Positions 1 through 8,584 of a stretch of DNA of 32,843 nt are shown one piece after another. The first letter of the stretch is position 1. Each line of letters begins with the position of its first letter. Source of the stretch: an uncultured Vogesella sp. Lineage in GTDB: Bacteria; Pseudomonadota; Gammaproteobacteria; Burkholderiales; Chromobacteriaceae. The stretch covers positions 1 to 32,843 of the forward strand of contig CAMLGD010000008.1 in assembly GCA_946479405.1 (NCBI GenBank), written 5' to 3'. The position numbers and the translations under genes are program-made. The notes under the pieces were generated by a model. The model was given only the letters and a program-made list of their open reading frames with translations, was not told where the DNA came from and did no database searches.

Positions 1-733
1 CAAAACGCTGCAGATAGTTGCGGGTGTAGCCGATGGCACTGGCGTCCAGCGCGCTGCCGGCAGCCATGTGGCCGGGCACGACGATAACGGGCTTGAGCGC
101 CGCCATCTCGTCCAGTTGTGCCAGCCAGGCCTGACGTTCGGCCGGCTGTTGGGTATCGGCGGTCCACACGTGCAGGCCGCTGAACAGCGCCACGTTGCCG
201 GCAATGGCGCGTAGCGACGGAATCCACACATAAGGACGATGCGCCAGCACGCCCGTGGTGCCGCGCAGTTCTATCTTTTCACCGTCCACGCTCAGGCTGT
301 TCGTGTTCAAAGCAGTAGGCTCTATGGGCTGCTGCGGCGCATTAGCGCCCATCTTCGGCCCCCAGAACGCCAGCTTGCCGGCCAGTTTGGCGCGGATCTG
401 CGCGGCCACCGCCGGTGTGGCCACCACTTCGGCCTGCGGGAACAGCTGCTTGAGCACCTCGGCGCCAAAGTAGTAATCCGGGTCGGCATTGCTGATCAGA
501 ATGGTCTTCAGCGTCTTGCCGCTGTCCAGCACGTTGGCCGCAATGCGGTAGCCATCGGCGCGGGTAAAGCCGCTGTCTATCACCATCGCCTCGTGCTCGC
601 CGCTGACCACCACGGCATTGGCGTGGAAACTGCCCTCACCAGCGTTGTACACCTTCAGTTGCAAGGGCTGGGCGGCGTGGGCGGCGGTAGCGCTCAGGGC
701 AAGAGAGGCAGCGATCAGTGTGGTGCGAAACAT
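1..733 (-). CDS. Exported MBL-fold hydrolase-like protein, C-terminus cut by window edge
   Basis: About 244 codons are visible; the stop lies beyond position 1. Residues 1-20 look like a Sec signal peptide ending AHA, so the product should be periplasmic. The metallo-beta-lactamase fold is suggested by VIDSGF (51-56), the segment ISNADPDYYFG (80-90) and a late VPGH motif. In typical members 82-87 would read HxHxDH and bind zinc; here it is N-A-D-P-D-Y, so only the Asp (D86) remains. The protein is therefore either a divergent subfamily or not a normal zinc hydrolase. The start is supported by AAAGGA four bases upstream of the ATG. It diverges from the LysR gene at 850, which may regulate it. 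The fold is fairly sure; the substrate is unknown. Confidence 0.72.
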   Translation of the reverse strand, partial: MFRTTLIAASLALSATAAHAAQPLQLKVYNAGEGSFHANAVVVSGEHEAMVIDSGFTRADGYRIAANVLDSGKTLKTILISNADPDYYFGAEVLKQLFPQAEVVATPAVAAQIRAKLAGKLAFWGPKMGANAPQQPIEPTALNTNSLSVDGEKIELRGTTGVLAHRPYVWIPSLRAIAGNVALFSGLHVWTADTQQPAERQAWLAQLDEMAALKPVIVVPGHMAAGSALDASAIGYTRNYLQRF

Positions 734-822
734 GGTGTCCTTTCATGGCGGCCAGTGCCGCGGGTTGATGGACGCCACTATAATTTCCCCATCCGCGCAG
801 ATAAACCGGATAATCCGCGCAT

Positions 823-837
823 ATTTGTTGCACAAAT
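823..837. promoter_or_regulatory. Candidate LysR-type operator (ATTTGT-TGC-ACAAAT)
   Basis: A perfect 6-3-6 inverted repeat lies in the 116-base gap between the divergent MBL-fold and LysR genes, 12 bases before the LysR start. Its inner bases fit the T-N11-A pattern of LysR-family boxes (T824 to A836). Its position suits autoregulation plus control of the divergent gene. Binding is inferred, not shown. Confidence 0.5.
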
Positions 838-849
838 CGAGCAGATAAT

Positions 850-1740
850 ATGGACAGAGTCACCGCGATGCGGGTATTCGCCGACGTGGCCGTCAGCGGC
901 AGCTTCAGCGCCAGTGCCGAGCGGCTGGAGATGTCACGCGCCATGGTCACCCGCTACGTGGCGGAGATGGAACAATGGCTGGGGGCGCGGCTGCTGCAAC
1001 GCACCACCCGGCGCGTCACGCTGACCGACGCCGGCGAACAGGCATTGCGCCGCTGCCTGCAGATGCTGGCACTGGTGGCGGAGGTGGAAGACGAGGTGGC
1101 GCCGGCCGACAGCGGGCTGCGCGGCCAACTGCGGCTGACCAGCAGCATGTCCTTCGGCCACGCCCATCTGGCGGCGGCGCTGGCCGAGTTTCTGGCGCAG
1201 CACCCGCAACTGAAGATCGATCTCAACGTCGGCGATGCCACCTTGAACCTGGTGGAAGCGCGCATCGATCTGGCGATCCGCATCAGCAGCGAGCCGGACC
1301 CGGCGCTGATCGCGCGCCCGCTGGCGATATGCGACTCGGTGCTGGTGGCCAGCCCCGGCTATCTGGTGGCCGCCGGCACACCGCAGGCACCCACCGAGTT
1401 GGCTGGCCACCGCTGCCTGGGGCACAGCAACGTTGGCCGCAGCAGCTGGCGCTTCCAGCGTGGTGAACAGTCCGAAACCGTCAACGTACCCACCCGCTTC
1501 ACCGCCAACGACGCCACCGTGCTGCTGCACGCCGCGCTGGCCGATGGCGGCATCAGCCTGCAGCCGACCTATCTTGCCAGCGCCTTGCTGCAGGATGGCC
1601 GGCTGCAACAGGTGCTGCCGGCGTGGCAGCCGCCAGCAATGACCATCTACGCGCTGTACCCGTCGCGTCGCCACCTGTCGCCGGCGGTACGCGCGCTGCT
1701 GGATTTTCTGGTGGCCAGGTTTGCGGTGGTGGGCTGGTAA
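850..1740 (+). CDS. LysR-family transcriptional regulator
   Basis: 296 residues, the usual length for the family. An N-terminal winged helix-turn-helix (about 1-60, with FADVAVSGSFSASAERLEMS and later RLLQRTTRRVTLT) is followed by a substrate-binding domain (about 90-290) with the typical ARIDLAIRI-like strand. The HTH end RTTRR(V)TLT places it with the LTTRs that often control a divergent oxidoreductase or hydrolase gene. It faces away from the MBL-fold gene and shares a 116-base promoter gap containing a T-N11-A dyad, so that gene is its likely target. The ribosome binding site is weak. The inducer is unknown. Confidence 0.9.
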   Translation: MDRVTAMRVFADVAVSGSFSASAERLEMSRAMVTRYVAEMEQWLGARLLQRTTRRVTLTDAGEQALRRCLQMLALVAEVEDEVAPADSGLRGQLRLTSSMSFGHAHLAAALAEFLAQHPQLKIDLNVGDATLNLVEARIDLAIRISSEPDPALIARPLAICDSVLVASPGYLVAAGTPQAPTELAGHRCLGHSNVGRSSWRFQRGEQSETVNVPTRFTANDATVLLHAALADGGISLQPTYLASALLQDGRLQQVLPAWQPPAMTIYALYPSRRHLSPAVRALLDFLVARFAVVGW

Positions 1741-1912
1741 GCAAGCAACGGCGCGGATGGCGTGACAGCAGCCAGGAGCCTCAACGGGCACCTGCGCTGC
1801 GCCAGCCCGCGGGCAGGCGGCAAACCTGCCGGGGAAGGGATGCAGAAGGATGCGCTTGGCCGCAGCGGTTGGCGGGCCAGCCATGCCACCGCACCCGGCC
1901 TGCAGCGGACAG

Positions 1913-2968
1913 CTATGCGCCCGCTTTGCGCGCGCGCTTGACGACGTACATCTCCACATCCGCCAGCTGGATGGCCTCATCCGGGCTGTGCAAACCGGGA
2001 AGCACCGCCACCACACCGACACTGGCGCCGGCGTAGGACACGCTCTGGCCGACCAGGGTATAGCTGCCGATGGTGGCCGTGGTCAGCCGCTGCTGCAGCG
2101 AGGCCGCCACCTTGCCAGGCTCACCGCTGGCAATGGCCGTATCGGCAGCAGCACTGGCGTCCGGCACCGGGCCGGGGCCGATAAACAGGAATTCGTCGCC
2201 GCCCAGCCGCCCCAGCCTGTCGGCGGTGCGCAGGCAGGCGGTCAGCCGTTGCGACACTGCTTTCAAAAAGTCATCCCCGGCCTGATGGCCAAAGCTGTCG
2301 TTGATCTGCTTGAAGCCATCCAGGTCGATGACGCCGACCAGCACGCTGCTCTGGCTGCGTGTGGCCTGGGCCAGCAAGCGCTCCAGCTCCTCGAACATGG
2401 CGCGGCGGTTGGGCAGGCCGGTCAGGCTGTCAGTCAGGGCATGGGCAGCCAGCCGATCATTCGCCGCCTGCAGCTTTTCTACCAGTATTTCCCGCTCGAT
2501 GAAGTTGGCGACGATATTGGCAAACAGCTGGAACAGCGCGTCGATATTCGCCGGAATGGTCTGCTTGACGGCGCTGGCGGCGCACAAGGTGCCCAGCAGT
2601 GAACCCTCGGCATTGAGGATGGGGGCGCTGACATAGGTCTGGATGCCCAGTTGTCGCGCGGCATCGGAGTCACCCCACAGTGCCATGACCTCGTTGGTGG
2701 ATGGCCGCCCCATGTCCAGCGCCCGCTTGCACAGCGTATCGTTCCACGGCACGGTCAAGCCTTCCGGAATGGTCATCTGCCCGGTGTTGCGGGCAAAGCG
2801 CACATGCTGCGTGCTCTGATGCAGATCGATGCTGGTGAGATAGGTCGACTCCATGCCGGTGATGGTATTGAGCATTTCCAGCACGGGGCGAATCAGCTGG
2901 TCTATCGTTCTGGCGGTATTCAGTGACGACGACAGCTGCGAGAGGATGCGTTCCATAGAGGCTTTCAT
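1913..2968 (-). CDS. GAF-GGDEF diguanylate cyclase
   Basis: A 351-residue cytoplasmic protein with no membrane segment. A GAF-type sensor domain (about 20-160) is joined by a short helix (160-178) to a GGDEF domain (about 178-350). The active site is intact: DLDGFKQIND (215-224) carries the metal and GTP residues and GGDEF is at 256-260. The RxxD inhibitory site (RTAD, 247-250) lies exactly five residues before GGDEF, so product inhibition by c-di-GMP is expected. It should make c-di-GMP from two GTP in response to an unknown small ligand. Met5 (position 2956) is an alternative start with GAAAG five bases ahead; Met1 has no clear Shine-Dalgarno. It converges with the LysR gene ending at 1740. 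Confidence 0.92.
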   Translation of the reverse strand: MKASMERILSQLSSSLNTARTIDQLIRPVLEMLNTITGMESTYLTSIDLHQSTQHVRFARNTGQMTIPEGLTVPWNDTLCKRALDMGRPSTNEVMALWGDSDAARQLGIQTYVSAPILNAEGSLLGTLCAASAVKQTIPANIDALFQLFANIVANFIEREILVEKLQAANDRLAAHALTDSLTGLPNRRAMFEELERLLAQATRSQSSVLVGVIDLDGFKQINDSFGHQAGDDFLKAVSQRLTACLRTADRLGRLGGDEFLFIGPGPVPDASAAADTAIASGEPGKVAASLQQRLTTATIGSYTLVGQSVSYAGASVGVVAVLPGLHSPDEAIQLADVEMYVVKRARKAGA

Positions 2969-3289
2969 CTGGCGATGGGAGAGTCAACAAGCGCAGCCAC
3001 ATGGGCGGGACTGTGATTTCAGTCATTATAGCCAGCGACCACATACCTTCACCACGCCGGCAGCTGATGGCGATGGCGTGCGGCCCCGCAGGGCAAGCAC
3101 TTTGTGGCCGCCGGCCGGCACGACATGGCGGGAACAGCGGCGCCTTCTGTATGACGCATAAACGGCGGCACAGTGCCGAATTAATGCGCGCCAGCCCCAG
3201 CAGATTAATGTGGCAATGCCCACGCAGCGCTTATGTAGTCTGCCCCCGCAGAACACGCGGCGGGCATGTTCCTGTAGCCACGATTAGCG
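2969..3289. other. Intergenic region, no gene recognised
   Basis: These 321 bases hold the promoter of the cyclase gene on the minus strand near 3025. No reading frame here resembles a protein, and the right end runs into a LysR pseudogene. The missing 5' part of that pseudogene would be expected here, but I cannot recognise any helix-turn-helix remnant. Confidence 0.55.
3025..3030 (-). promoter_or_regulatory. -10 element (TATAAT) of the GAF-GGDEF gene
   Basis: On the minus strand the sequence is a perfect TATAAT preceded by TGGC, about 56 bases upstream of the cyclase start. The -35 region at the proper distance (GGTGAA) is poor, so the promoter may be weak or activator-dependent. Confidence 0.5.
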
Positions 3290-3562
3290 CCACTGCTGGT
3301 GACGTACCCGGACATCAAGGTGGAGAGCAACCTGGATTACGGCCTGATCGACATCGTGGCGCCGCGCTTCGATGCCGGCCTGCGGCTGGGCGACCAGGTG
3401 GAAAAGGACATGGTGGCGCCGCTTATGGCCAGCGGCCAGCTGCAGAGCGTGCGGCAGGACTGCCGCCCGCTGGTTCCGGGCTACCACCTGTACTACCCCA
3501 GCCACCGCCAGGCCTCGCCGGCGTTCCGGCTGCTTGTGGACGCGCTGCGCCAGCCGGCCTAG
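3290..3562 (+). pseudogene. LysR-family regulator remnant with internal deletion
   Basis: The frame opens with LLVTYPDIKVESNLDYGLID and continues to FDAGLRLGDQVEKDMVA, the middle of a LysR effector-binding domain. It then jumps directly at about 3417 to the C-terminal end of the same family (PLMASGQLQSV, then GYHLYYPSHRQASPAFRLLVDALR). The DNA-binding domain and about 100 residues of the effector domain are missing. A 5' deletion plus an internal in-frame deletion explains this. The ATG at 3299 has no ribosome binding site. It is most likely non-functional. Confidence 0.82.
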
Positions 3563-3575
3563 CGCCGCGGCCGCC

Positions 3576-3588
3576 AAGGTTGGCCGCA
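3576..3588 (-). repeat. Uptake-sequence-like word, exact 13-mer
   Basis: AAGGTTGGCCGCA, the complement of TGCGGCCAACCTT, sits between the LysR pseudogene and the beta-propeller gene. It is one of six exact 13-base copies in the window. Confidence 0.7.
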
Positions 3589-3738
3589 GCCCCGCCGCCT
3601 TGCCGCCGTGGCACGGTCCCGTGCCGGCGCGATTGTCTTTACCCAGAGCAAGGAAAACGCGGCCGTGCTGCGGCAAGCTGGCCGCTCCTCTCCCCTGCAC
3701 CGCCGACCCGTGCCGGCGGGTTTCGATAAGGATTTCCC

Positions 3739-4740
3739 ATGCGCACACGGCTGTCCGTCCCCCTGTTACTGGCATGCTCGCTGCTGGCTGCCACGGCACA
3801 GGCCGCACCGTCCGGTACGGTGTTTACCGCCAATGAACGCGGCAACTCCATCAGCCAGCTCGATCTGGCCGCTGGCAGGGTCGCCACCGTCGCCGTCGAT
3901 GTCGCCCCGCACAATGTGCAGGTAACACCGGATGGCAAACGACTGCTGGCGGTGGGCATGAACCCGCATGCTGGCCACCACGGCAGCGGGCCGGCGGCGG
4001 GTGAGCTGCTGGTATTCGACCTGCCACTGGGCGCGCGGCCAACGTTCCGCCTGCCGGTGGCCGGGCATCCGGGACATGTGATTACCGATGCCGGTAGCAA
4101 TACCGCCTTTGTCAGCGATGCCAGCAACAACGCCGTGCAGGTGTACGACCTGGCCAGCCGGCAGCAGATCGCCAGCATCCGCACCGGCACCTATCCACAC
4201 GGGCTACGGCTGAGCCCGGATGGCAAGTGGATCTACGTGGCCAATATGAAAGACAACTCGGTATCGGTGCTGGATGTGGCGACACGGCGGGAAGTCACGC
4301 GCATTGCCGTGGGCAAGGCGCCGGTGCAGGTGGGCTTTGCCCCGGATGGCAAGCAGGCGTACGTTTCGCTGAGCGCCGACAATGCGCTGGGCCTGATCGA
4401 TACCGACCGCCGCACGCTCAACAGCACGGTAAAGGTTGGCCGCACGCCGATCCAGATAATGGCCACCCCGGACGGGCGGCAGGTGTTTGTGGCCAACCAG
4501 GGCAGCGCCCAGCAACCGGATGACCGCGTCACGGTGGTCGACCCGCAGGCCGGCAACGTCGTTGCCGAGGTCCGCACCGGCCCCGGTGCGCACGGCGTGG
4601 CCATTAGCCGCGATGGCCAGTATGTGTTTGTCAGCAATATCGAATCCGCCACCGTGTCGGTGATCGACAGCACGCAGCACAAGGTGGTGGCCAGCTACCC
4701 GGTGGGCGCCGGCCCCAACGGCATCAGCTACCGCGACTAG
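3739..4740 (+). CDS. Periplasmic YVTN-type beta-propeller protein
   Basis: 333 residues with a signal peptide (about 1-22, ending AQA). The rest is a string of about seven beta-propeller repeats of roughly 40 residues with the signature pattern of YVTN/YncE proteins: TPDGKRLLAV, SPDGKWIYVANMKDNSVSV, APDGKQAYVSLSADN, TPDGRQVFVANQG, SRDGQYVFVSNIES. It should fold into a single propeller outside the cytoplasm. Such proteins often bind DNA, metals or other proteins, but no catalytic residues stand out and the role is unknown. Start supported by AAGGA seven bases upstream. It stands alone and converges with the GGDEF-EAL gene. Confidence 0.88.
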   Translation: MRTRLSVPLLLACSLLAATAQAAPSGTVFTANERGNSISQLDLAAGRVATVAVDVAPHNVQVTPDGKRLLAVGMNPHAGHHGSGPAAGELLVFDLPLGARPTFRLPVAGHPGHVITDAGSNTAFVSDASNNAVQVYDLASRQQIASIRTGTYPHGLRLSPDGKWIYVANMKDNSVSVLDVATRREVTRIAVGKAPVQVGFAPDGKQAYVSLSADNALGLIDTDRRTLNSTVKVGRTPIQIMATPDGRQVFVANQGSAQQPDDRVTVVDPQAGNVVAEVRTGPGAHGVAISRDGQYVFVSNIESATVSVIDSTQHKVVASYPVGAGPNGISYRD

Positions 4741-4796
4741 CGCGGTGGCCGTGCCGGCAGGTGTTGCTCGCGGCCGTGCCGGCGCCGCGATGGCCG

Positions 4797-7700
4797 CTAG
4801 TTGGCCGCATCCGCTGCCGGCGGCGTGTAGCTGGCCATCCAGTCCTGGAATGCCTCGGCGGGCATCGGTTTGGCGATGAAATAGCCTTGGGCGAAATCGC
4901 AACCCAGCGCGGACAGCTGCTGCCAGTGCGCCAGCGATTCCACTCCCTCGGCCACGGTCTTGCGCCCCAGGTCGCGCACCAGATCGATGGTGGAGCGCAC
5001 GATCATGGCCGAATCATGGCTGCTGGACATATTGGCCACAAACGACTGGTCGATCTTGATGTAATCCACCGGCAGTTTCTGCAGATAGCTGAGCGAAGAG
5101 TAACCGGTACCGAAATCGTCGATGTACAGCGGGATGCCGTCTGCGCGCAGCGCGTGCAGCAGGTTCAGCGCCAGCTCCGGGTCTTCCATCACCGAGCTTT
5201 CGGTGATTTCCAGCTCCAGCCAGCCGGCCGGCAATTCCCGCGCGGCCTGCCATTGTCGGATCTTGTCCTGCAAGCCTTCGTCGCGCAGGTTGCGCGCCGA
5301 CAGGTTGACGGCGATGGGCACGGCACAGCCCTGCGCCTGCCAGCACTGCAACTGGTCCAACGCCGCGCTGATCACCCATTCGGTCAGCGGGCGGATCAGC
5401 CCGGTCTGCTCGGCCAGTGCGATAAACACACCGGGGAACAACAGCCCGCGGCGCGGATGCTGCCAGCGCACCAGCGCTTCCGCCCCGCACACGCGGCCGG
5501 AGTCGAACGCTACCTTGGGCTGCAGGTACAGGCGCAGCTCGCCACCCTCGATGGCGCGGCGCAGCTCGCCGACCATGATCAGCCGCTCGGCCTGCGCCTG
5601 CGCCTGCCCCGGGTCGAAAATGACATGGCTCAGGCCCTGCTTCTTGGCCTGGTGCACCGCCTTGTCCATGCGCCGCAGCAGGTTGTGCGGCGTGGTGCCG
5701 TGGTCCGGGAACAAGGCGATGCCGGCCCGCGCCGTGACATCAAGCGCGATATCCGCCACCGGGAACGGCCGCAGCAGGTTTTGTTCGATGTTGTCAACAA
5801 TGGCCAGCGCCGCCGTGGCATCGCTGCCGGGCAGCAGGATGGCAAATTCGTCGCCACGCACCCGCGCCACCAGCGCCGGCGGCGGCACGCTGCTTTGCAG
5901 GCGGCTGCCGAAGTCGCACAGGATCTGGTCGCCGTAGATAAAGCCCAGCGCGTCATTGATCTCGCCCAGCCGCTCGATATTGAACTGCAGCGTCGCCAGC
6001 TGCTGCCCGCTCTGCGCGCAGGCGGTGATGGCGGCGGACAGCACCTCCTCGAACTGCAGCACGTTGGGCAGCCCGGTCAGCGCGTCGTAACGCATCATGT
6101 GGTGCATGGTGGCGCGGGTTTGCTCCTGCTCCGCCTGGGTGCGCAAGGTGGCGATGCCAAAGGCCAGGTCTTCGCTGGACTCGGTCAGCAGCGCGATTTC
6201 GTCGGCATCGAAGGTGTCGGCCACGGCATCGTAAATGGTCAACGCGCCGATAACCTTGCCGCCCACCCACAGCGGGCAGGCCAGCCCGGAGGTCGGGCCG
6301 TGCAGCTGGTCACGCCACGGCGCGTGGTGCGGATCAAGCTGCATGTCGCGCACCAGCTGCACTTCGCCGCTACGGATGGCGCGGGGAGACACGCTCTGGC
6401 CGCGCTCGCTGTCGTCGACGCGTAGACCCAGCTCCCGCAAGGCCTCCAGCCCGCCCGGGTAGCCCTCGTGCGCCATCGGGCGCAGTTGCACCTGGCTGCC
6501 TTCCTGCAGATACCAGATCACCGCCATGCTGTAGCCGCCGGCCTGCACAATGGCCTGGCACATGCTGTCCAGCAGCTGCTGTTCATCGCGGGCGCGCAGC
6601 ATCGCCCGGTTGCCGGCGCTGAGGGTGCGCAGGGCGCGGGTGACGTGCTCCAGCTCCCGCACCCGCATCGCCAGCTCCGTATTGAGCGATACGATCTGCT
6701 CTTCGGACTGCTTGCGCGCGGTGATGTCGGTACCCAGCACGTAGTAACCGGCGATCCGCCCGTCCGCATCCGGCTTCGGCACATAGCGGATGCTCTGCCA
6801 GACGCCGGCAAACGGCTGCCAGTCATAGCTTTGCGGCTCCCCCTGCAACACCTTGTCGATCAGGGGGCGGGCAATGGCATAGCGCTCCGCGCCCAGAATA
6901 TCCGCCACCGCGTGGCCAGCCAGGTCGGTCATGTCCGGGGAAAAACACTGGCGGTATTGCTCGTTGACATACACATAGCGGCGCTCGGCATTCACATAGG
7001 CGATCAGCGCCGGCACCGTGCCGATGACACTACGCAGGTGATCCTCGCTGGCGTGCCACTGCGCGGTTCGCTCGCGCACATGCAATGCCAGCATGGCGTT
7101 TTGCTCGCGAATGGTTTGCTCGGCCCGGCGCTCGGTACTCACGTCACGGAACACCAGCACCACGCCACGCAGTTCACCAGCGGTATCGCGGATCGGTGCG
7201 GCGCTGTCCGCAATCGGGCATTCGCTGCCGTCGCGAGCGATCAGCGCGGTGTGGTTGGCCAGCGCCTGCGTGCTGCCAGAGGCCAGTACCGCCGCCACCG
7301 GGTCCACCGCCGGCTCGCGCGTCTGCTCGTTGACGATGCGGAACACCGCCTGCACCGGCTGGCCAATGGCCTGCGCGTGCGACCAGCCGGTAAGCTGCTC
7401 GGCCACCTCGTTCATGCGGGTTATGCGGCCAACGGTGTCGGTGGCCAGCACCGCATCGCCGATCGAATGCAGCGTGGTGGCCAGGCTTTCCTCACTGTCG
7501 GCCAGTGCGCGCCGGTTTTCCTCGGTGGCGTGCATCTGCCGCCGTACCAGCAGGTAAGTCGCCACCAACAGCAACACCAGCATGCCGCCGACCAGGGTGC
7601 CGGCACGCACCAGCGTCTGCCGTGCAGCCTCATATGCCTTGTCCCGCAGCGCCAGCAGGCGCCGCTCTTCCCTGTCCATCTCGCTAAGCAGCTGGTAGGC

Positions 7701-8156
7701 CAGCACGCGGGTTTGCTGCAGTGGCGCCTGGGCCACGTAGGCGTTGGCCGCCTGCAGCCCCTGGGTTTTGCGCAAATGTTCTATCTGGCGGGCAATGGCC
7801 AGCCGCTGGCTGATCACCTGGCGCAGCTGCTCCCAGCGCTGCAGTTGTTGCGGGTTGTCGGTAATCAGGCGACGGATCGACTGCAATGAATTTTCGCGGG
7901 AAGAAATGGCCTCATCCCGTTCCTGCAGATAGGCCGGATCGCCTTTCAGCCGAAAGCCCTGCGAGGTCAGCTCCACCTGCAGGGTATAGCCGCGGGTGCG
8001 CGCCAGCAGGTGGAGCAGCTCATGGGTATGGGAAACCCATTGGGCTGAACGGGTGGCATCGTCGGCAACCTTCCAGATGGTGAGCGACAGCGCCGCCACC
8101 ACCAGCACGGCGGCCGAGATGGCCGCCAGCAGTCTGGATTCAAAACTGAGCCACAA
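4797..8156 (-). CDS. CHASE3-PAS-PAS-GAF-GGDEF-EAL membrane protein, probable c-di-GMP phosphodiesterase
   Basis: 1119 residues. TM1 (about 8-28), periplasmic CHASE3-like helical domain (30-180), TM2 (186-204), PAS (220-345), PAS (367-487), GAF (525-672), GGDEF (682-848), EAL (855-1105). The GGDEF site is degenerate: RGDEF at 767-771 instead of GGDEF, and the first metal Asp is N726. The EAL site looks complete: E893 in GAEALVRW, N951, E983, D1013-D1014 in IDDFGTGYSS, K1034, E1070 and Q1090. I infer a phosphodiesterase whose GGDEF part may sense GTP. The start is TTG: AGAGG lies seven bases upstream and no better in-frame start exists. The 3' end overlaps a copy of the GTTGGCCGCA word. Confidence 0.93.
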   Translation of the reverse strand: MWLSFESRLLAAISAAVLVVAALSLTIWKVADDATRSAQWVSHTHELLHLLARTRGYTLQVELTSQGFRLKGDPAYLQERDEAISSRENSLQSIRRLITDNPQQLQRWEQLRQVISQRLAIARQIEHLRKTQGLQAANAYVAQAPLQQTRVLAYQLLSEMDREERRLLALRDKAYEAARQTLVRAGTLVGGMLVLLLVATYLLVRRQMHATEENRRALADSEESLATTLHSIGDAVLATDTVGRITRMNEVAEQLTGWSHAQAIGQPVQAVFRIVNEQTREPAVDPVAAVLASGSTQALANHTALIARDGSECPIADSAAPIRDTAGELRGVVLVFRDVSTERRAEQTIREQNAMLALHVRERTAQWHASEDHLRSVIGTVPALIAYVNAERRYVYVNEQYRQCFSPDMTDLAGHAVADILGAERYAIARPLIDKVLQGEPQSYDWQPFAGVWQSIRYVPKPDADGRIAGYYVLGTDITARKQSEEQIVSLNTELAMRVRELEHVTRALRTLSAGNRAMLRARDEQQLLDSMCQAIVQAGGYSMAVIWYLQEGSQVQLRPMAHEGYPGGLEALRELGLRVDDSERGQSVSPRAIRSGEVQLVRDMQLDPHHAPWRDQLHGPTSGLACPLWVGGKVIGALTIYDAVADTFDADEIALLTESSEDLAFGIATLRTQAEQEQTRATMHHMMRYDALTGLPNVLQFEEVLSAAITACAQSGQQLATLQFNIERLGEINDALGFIYGDQILCDFGSRLQSSVPPPALVARVRGDEFAILLPGSDATAALAIVDNIEQNLLRPFPVADIALDVTARAGIALFPDHGTTPHNLLRRMDKAVHQAKKQGLSHVIFDPGQAQAQAERLIMVGELRRAIEGGELRLYLQPKVAFDSGRVCGAEALVRWQHPRRGLLFPGVFIALAEQTGLIRPLTEWVISAALDQLQCWQAQGCAVPIAVNLSARNLRDEGLQDKIRQWQAARELPAGWLELEITESSVMEDPELALNLLHALRADGIPLYIDDFGTGYSSLSYLQKLPVDYIKIDQSFVANMSSSHDSAMIVRSTIDLVRDLGRKTVAEGVESLAHWQQLSALGCDFAQGYFIAKPMPAEAFQDWMASYTPPAADAAN

Positions 8157-8409
8157 AATAATGCCTCTTTATAAAATGCGAAGCGCACCTTCCTCGCTGG
8201 AAATGCTGCCTTCTGACTACCGCCTTGCCGGCCTGATTGATCAACGGGCCACACCCCGCAAGCGCGGTAAATCAATGATTCGTCATGGGTCAAGCACGCT
8301 TCATATTGGGCACAATCTACGCGTCAAACAACATTAATTTGCAATTTCCCTACCATCACCCCCCGCCTTTCAAAATCAATAAGATGGTTTGAAACCAATG
8401 GCTTTCAAG

Positions 8410-8438
8410 TTGTCAGCCCATCCCCGCAAACACAATAG
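8410..8438 (+). promoter_or_regulatory. Candidate sigma-70 promoter for the BtaA-GNAT operon
   Basis: TTGTCA (8410-8415) and CAATAG (8433-8438) are separated by 17 bases. The transcript would carry a leader of about 140 bases. Only a partial match; no Pho box is evident. Confidence 0.35.
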
Positions 8439-8484
8439 CCAGCACCATTCTGCCAACCCTGCGCACCAGCACGGGGCCGCGCCA

Positions 8485-8497
8485 TGCGGCCAACTTT
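8485..8497 (+). repeat. Uptake-sequence-like word, 12 of 13
   Basis: TGCGGCCAACTTT lies in the leader of the BtaA-like gene and differs from the consensus at one base. Confidence 0.6.
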
Positions 8498-8584
8498 GTG
8501 GCTGACACAATTCCCACATCCGGCCGTCACAACACTGCCATGCAGCACGGGCACCATGCGCTAAACGCCACCGCGGGAGTCAGC

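Larger units (their letters stand above)
8157..8584. other. Divergent intergenic region, 428 bases
   Basis: It is visibly more AT-rich than its surroundings around 8300-8420. It should hold promoters for the GGDEF-EAL gene (minus) and the BtaA-like gene (plus). I see one plausible plus-strand promoter at 8410-8438 and one near-consensus repeat word at 8485. No small gene or structured RNA is recognisable. Confidence 0.55.

Noticed and set aside
1812..1830. GGCAGG/CCTGCC hairpin between the convergent LysR and cyclase genes
   Set aside because: No T tract on either strand; it could be chance in GC-rich DNA.
4761..6425. Long plus-strand open frame opposite the GGDEF-EAL gene
   Set aside because: Composition is Arg/Gln/His-rich with no family resemblance; it is antisense to a clear coding region in GC-rich DNA.
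8498..8584. GTG start extending the BtaA-like protein by 29 residues
   Set aside because: No Shine-Dalgarno, and the extension is His/Ala-rich and unlike the family; ATG at 8585 has GGGAG.
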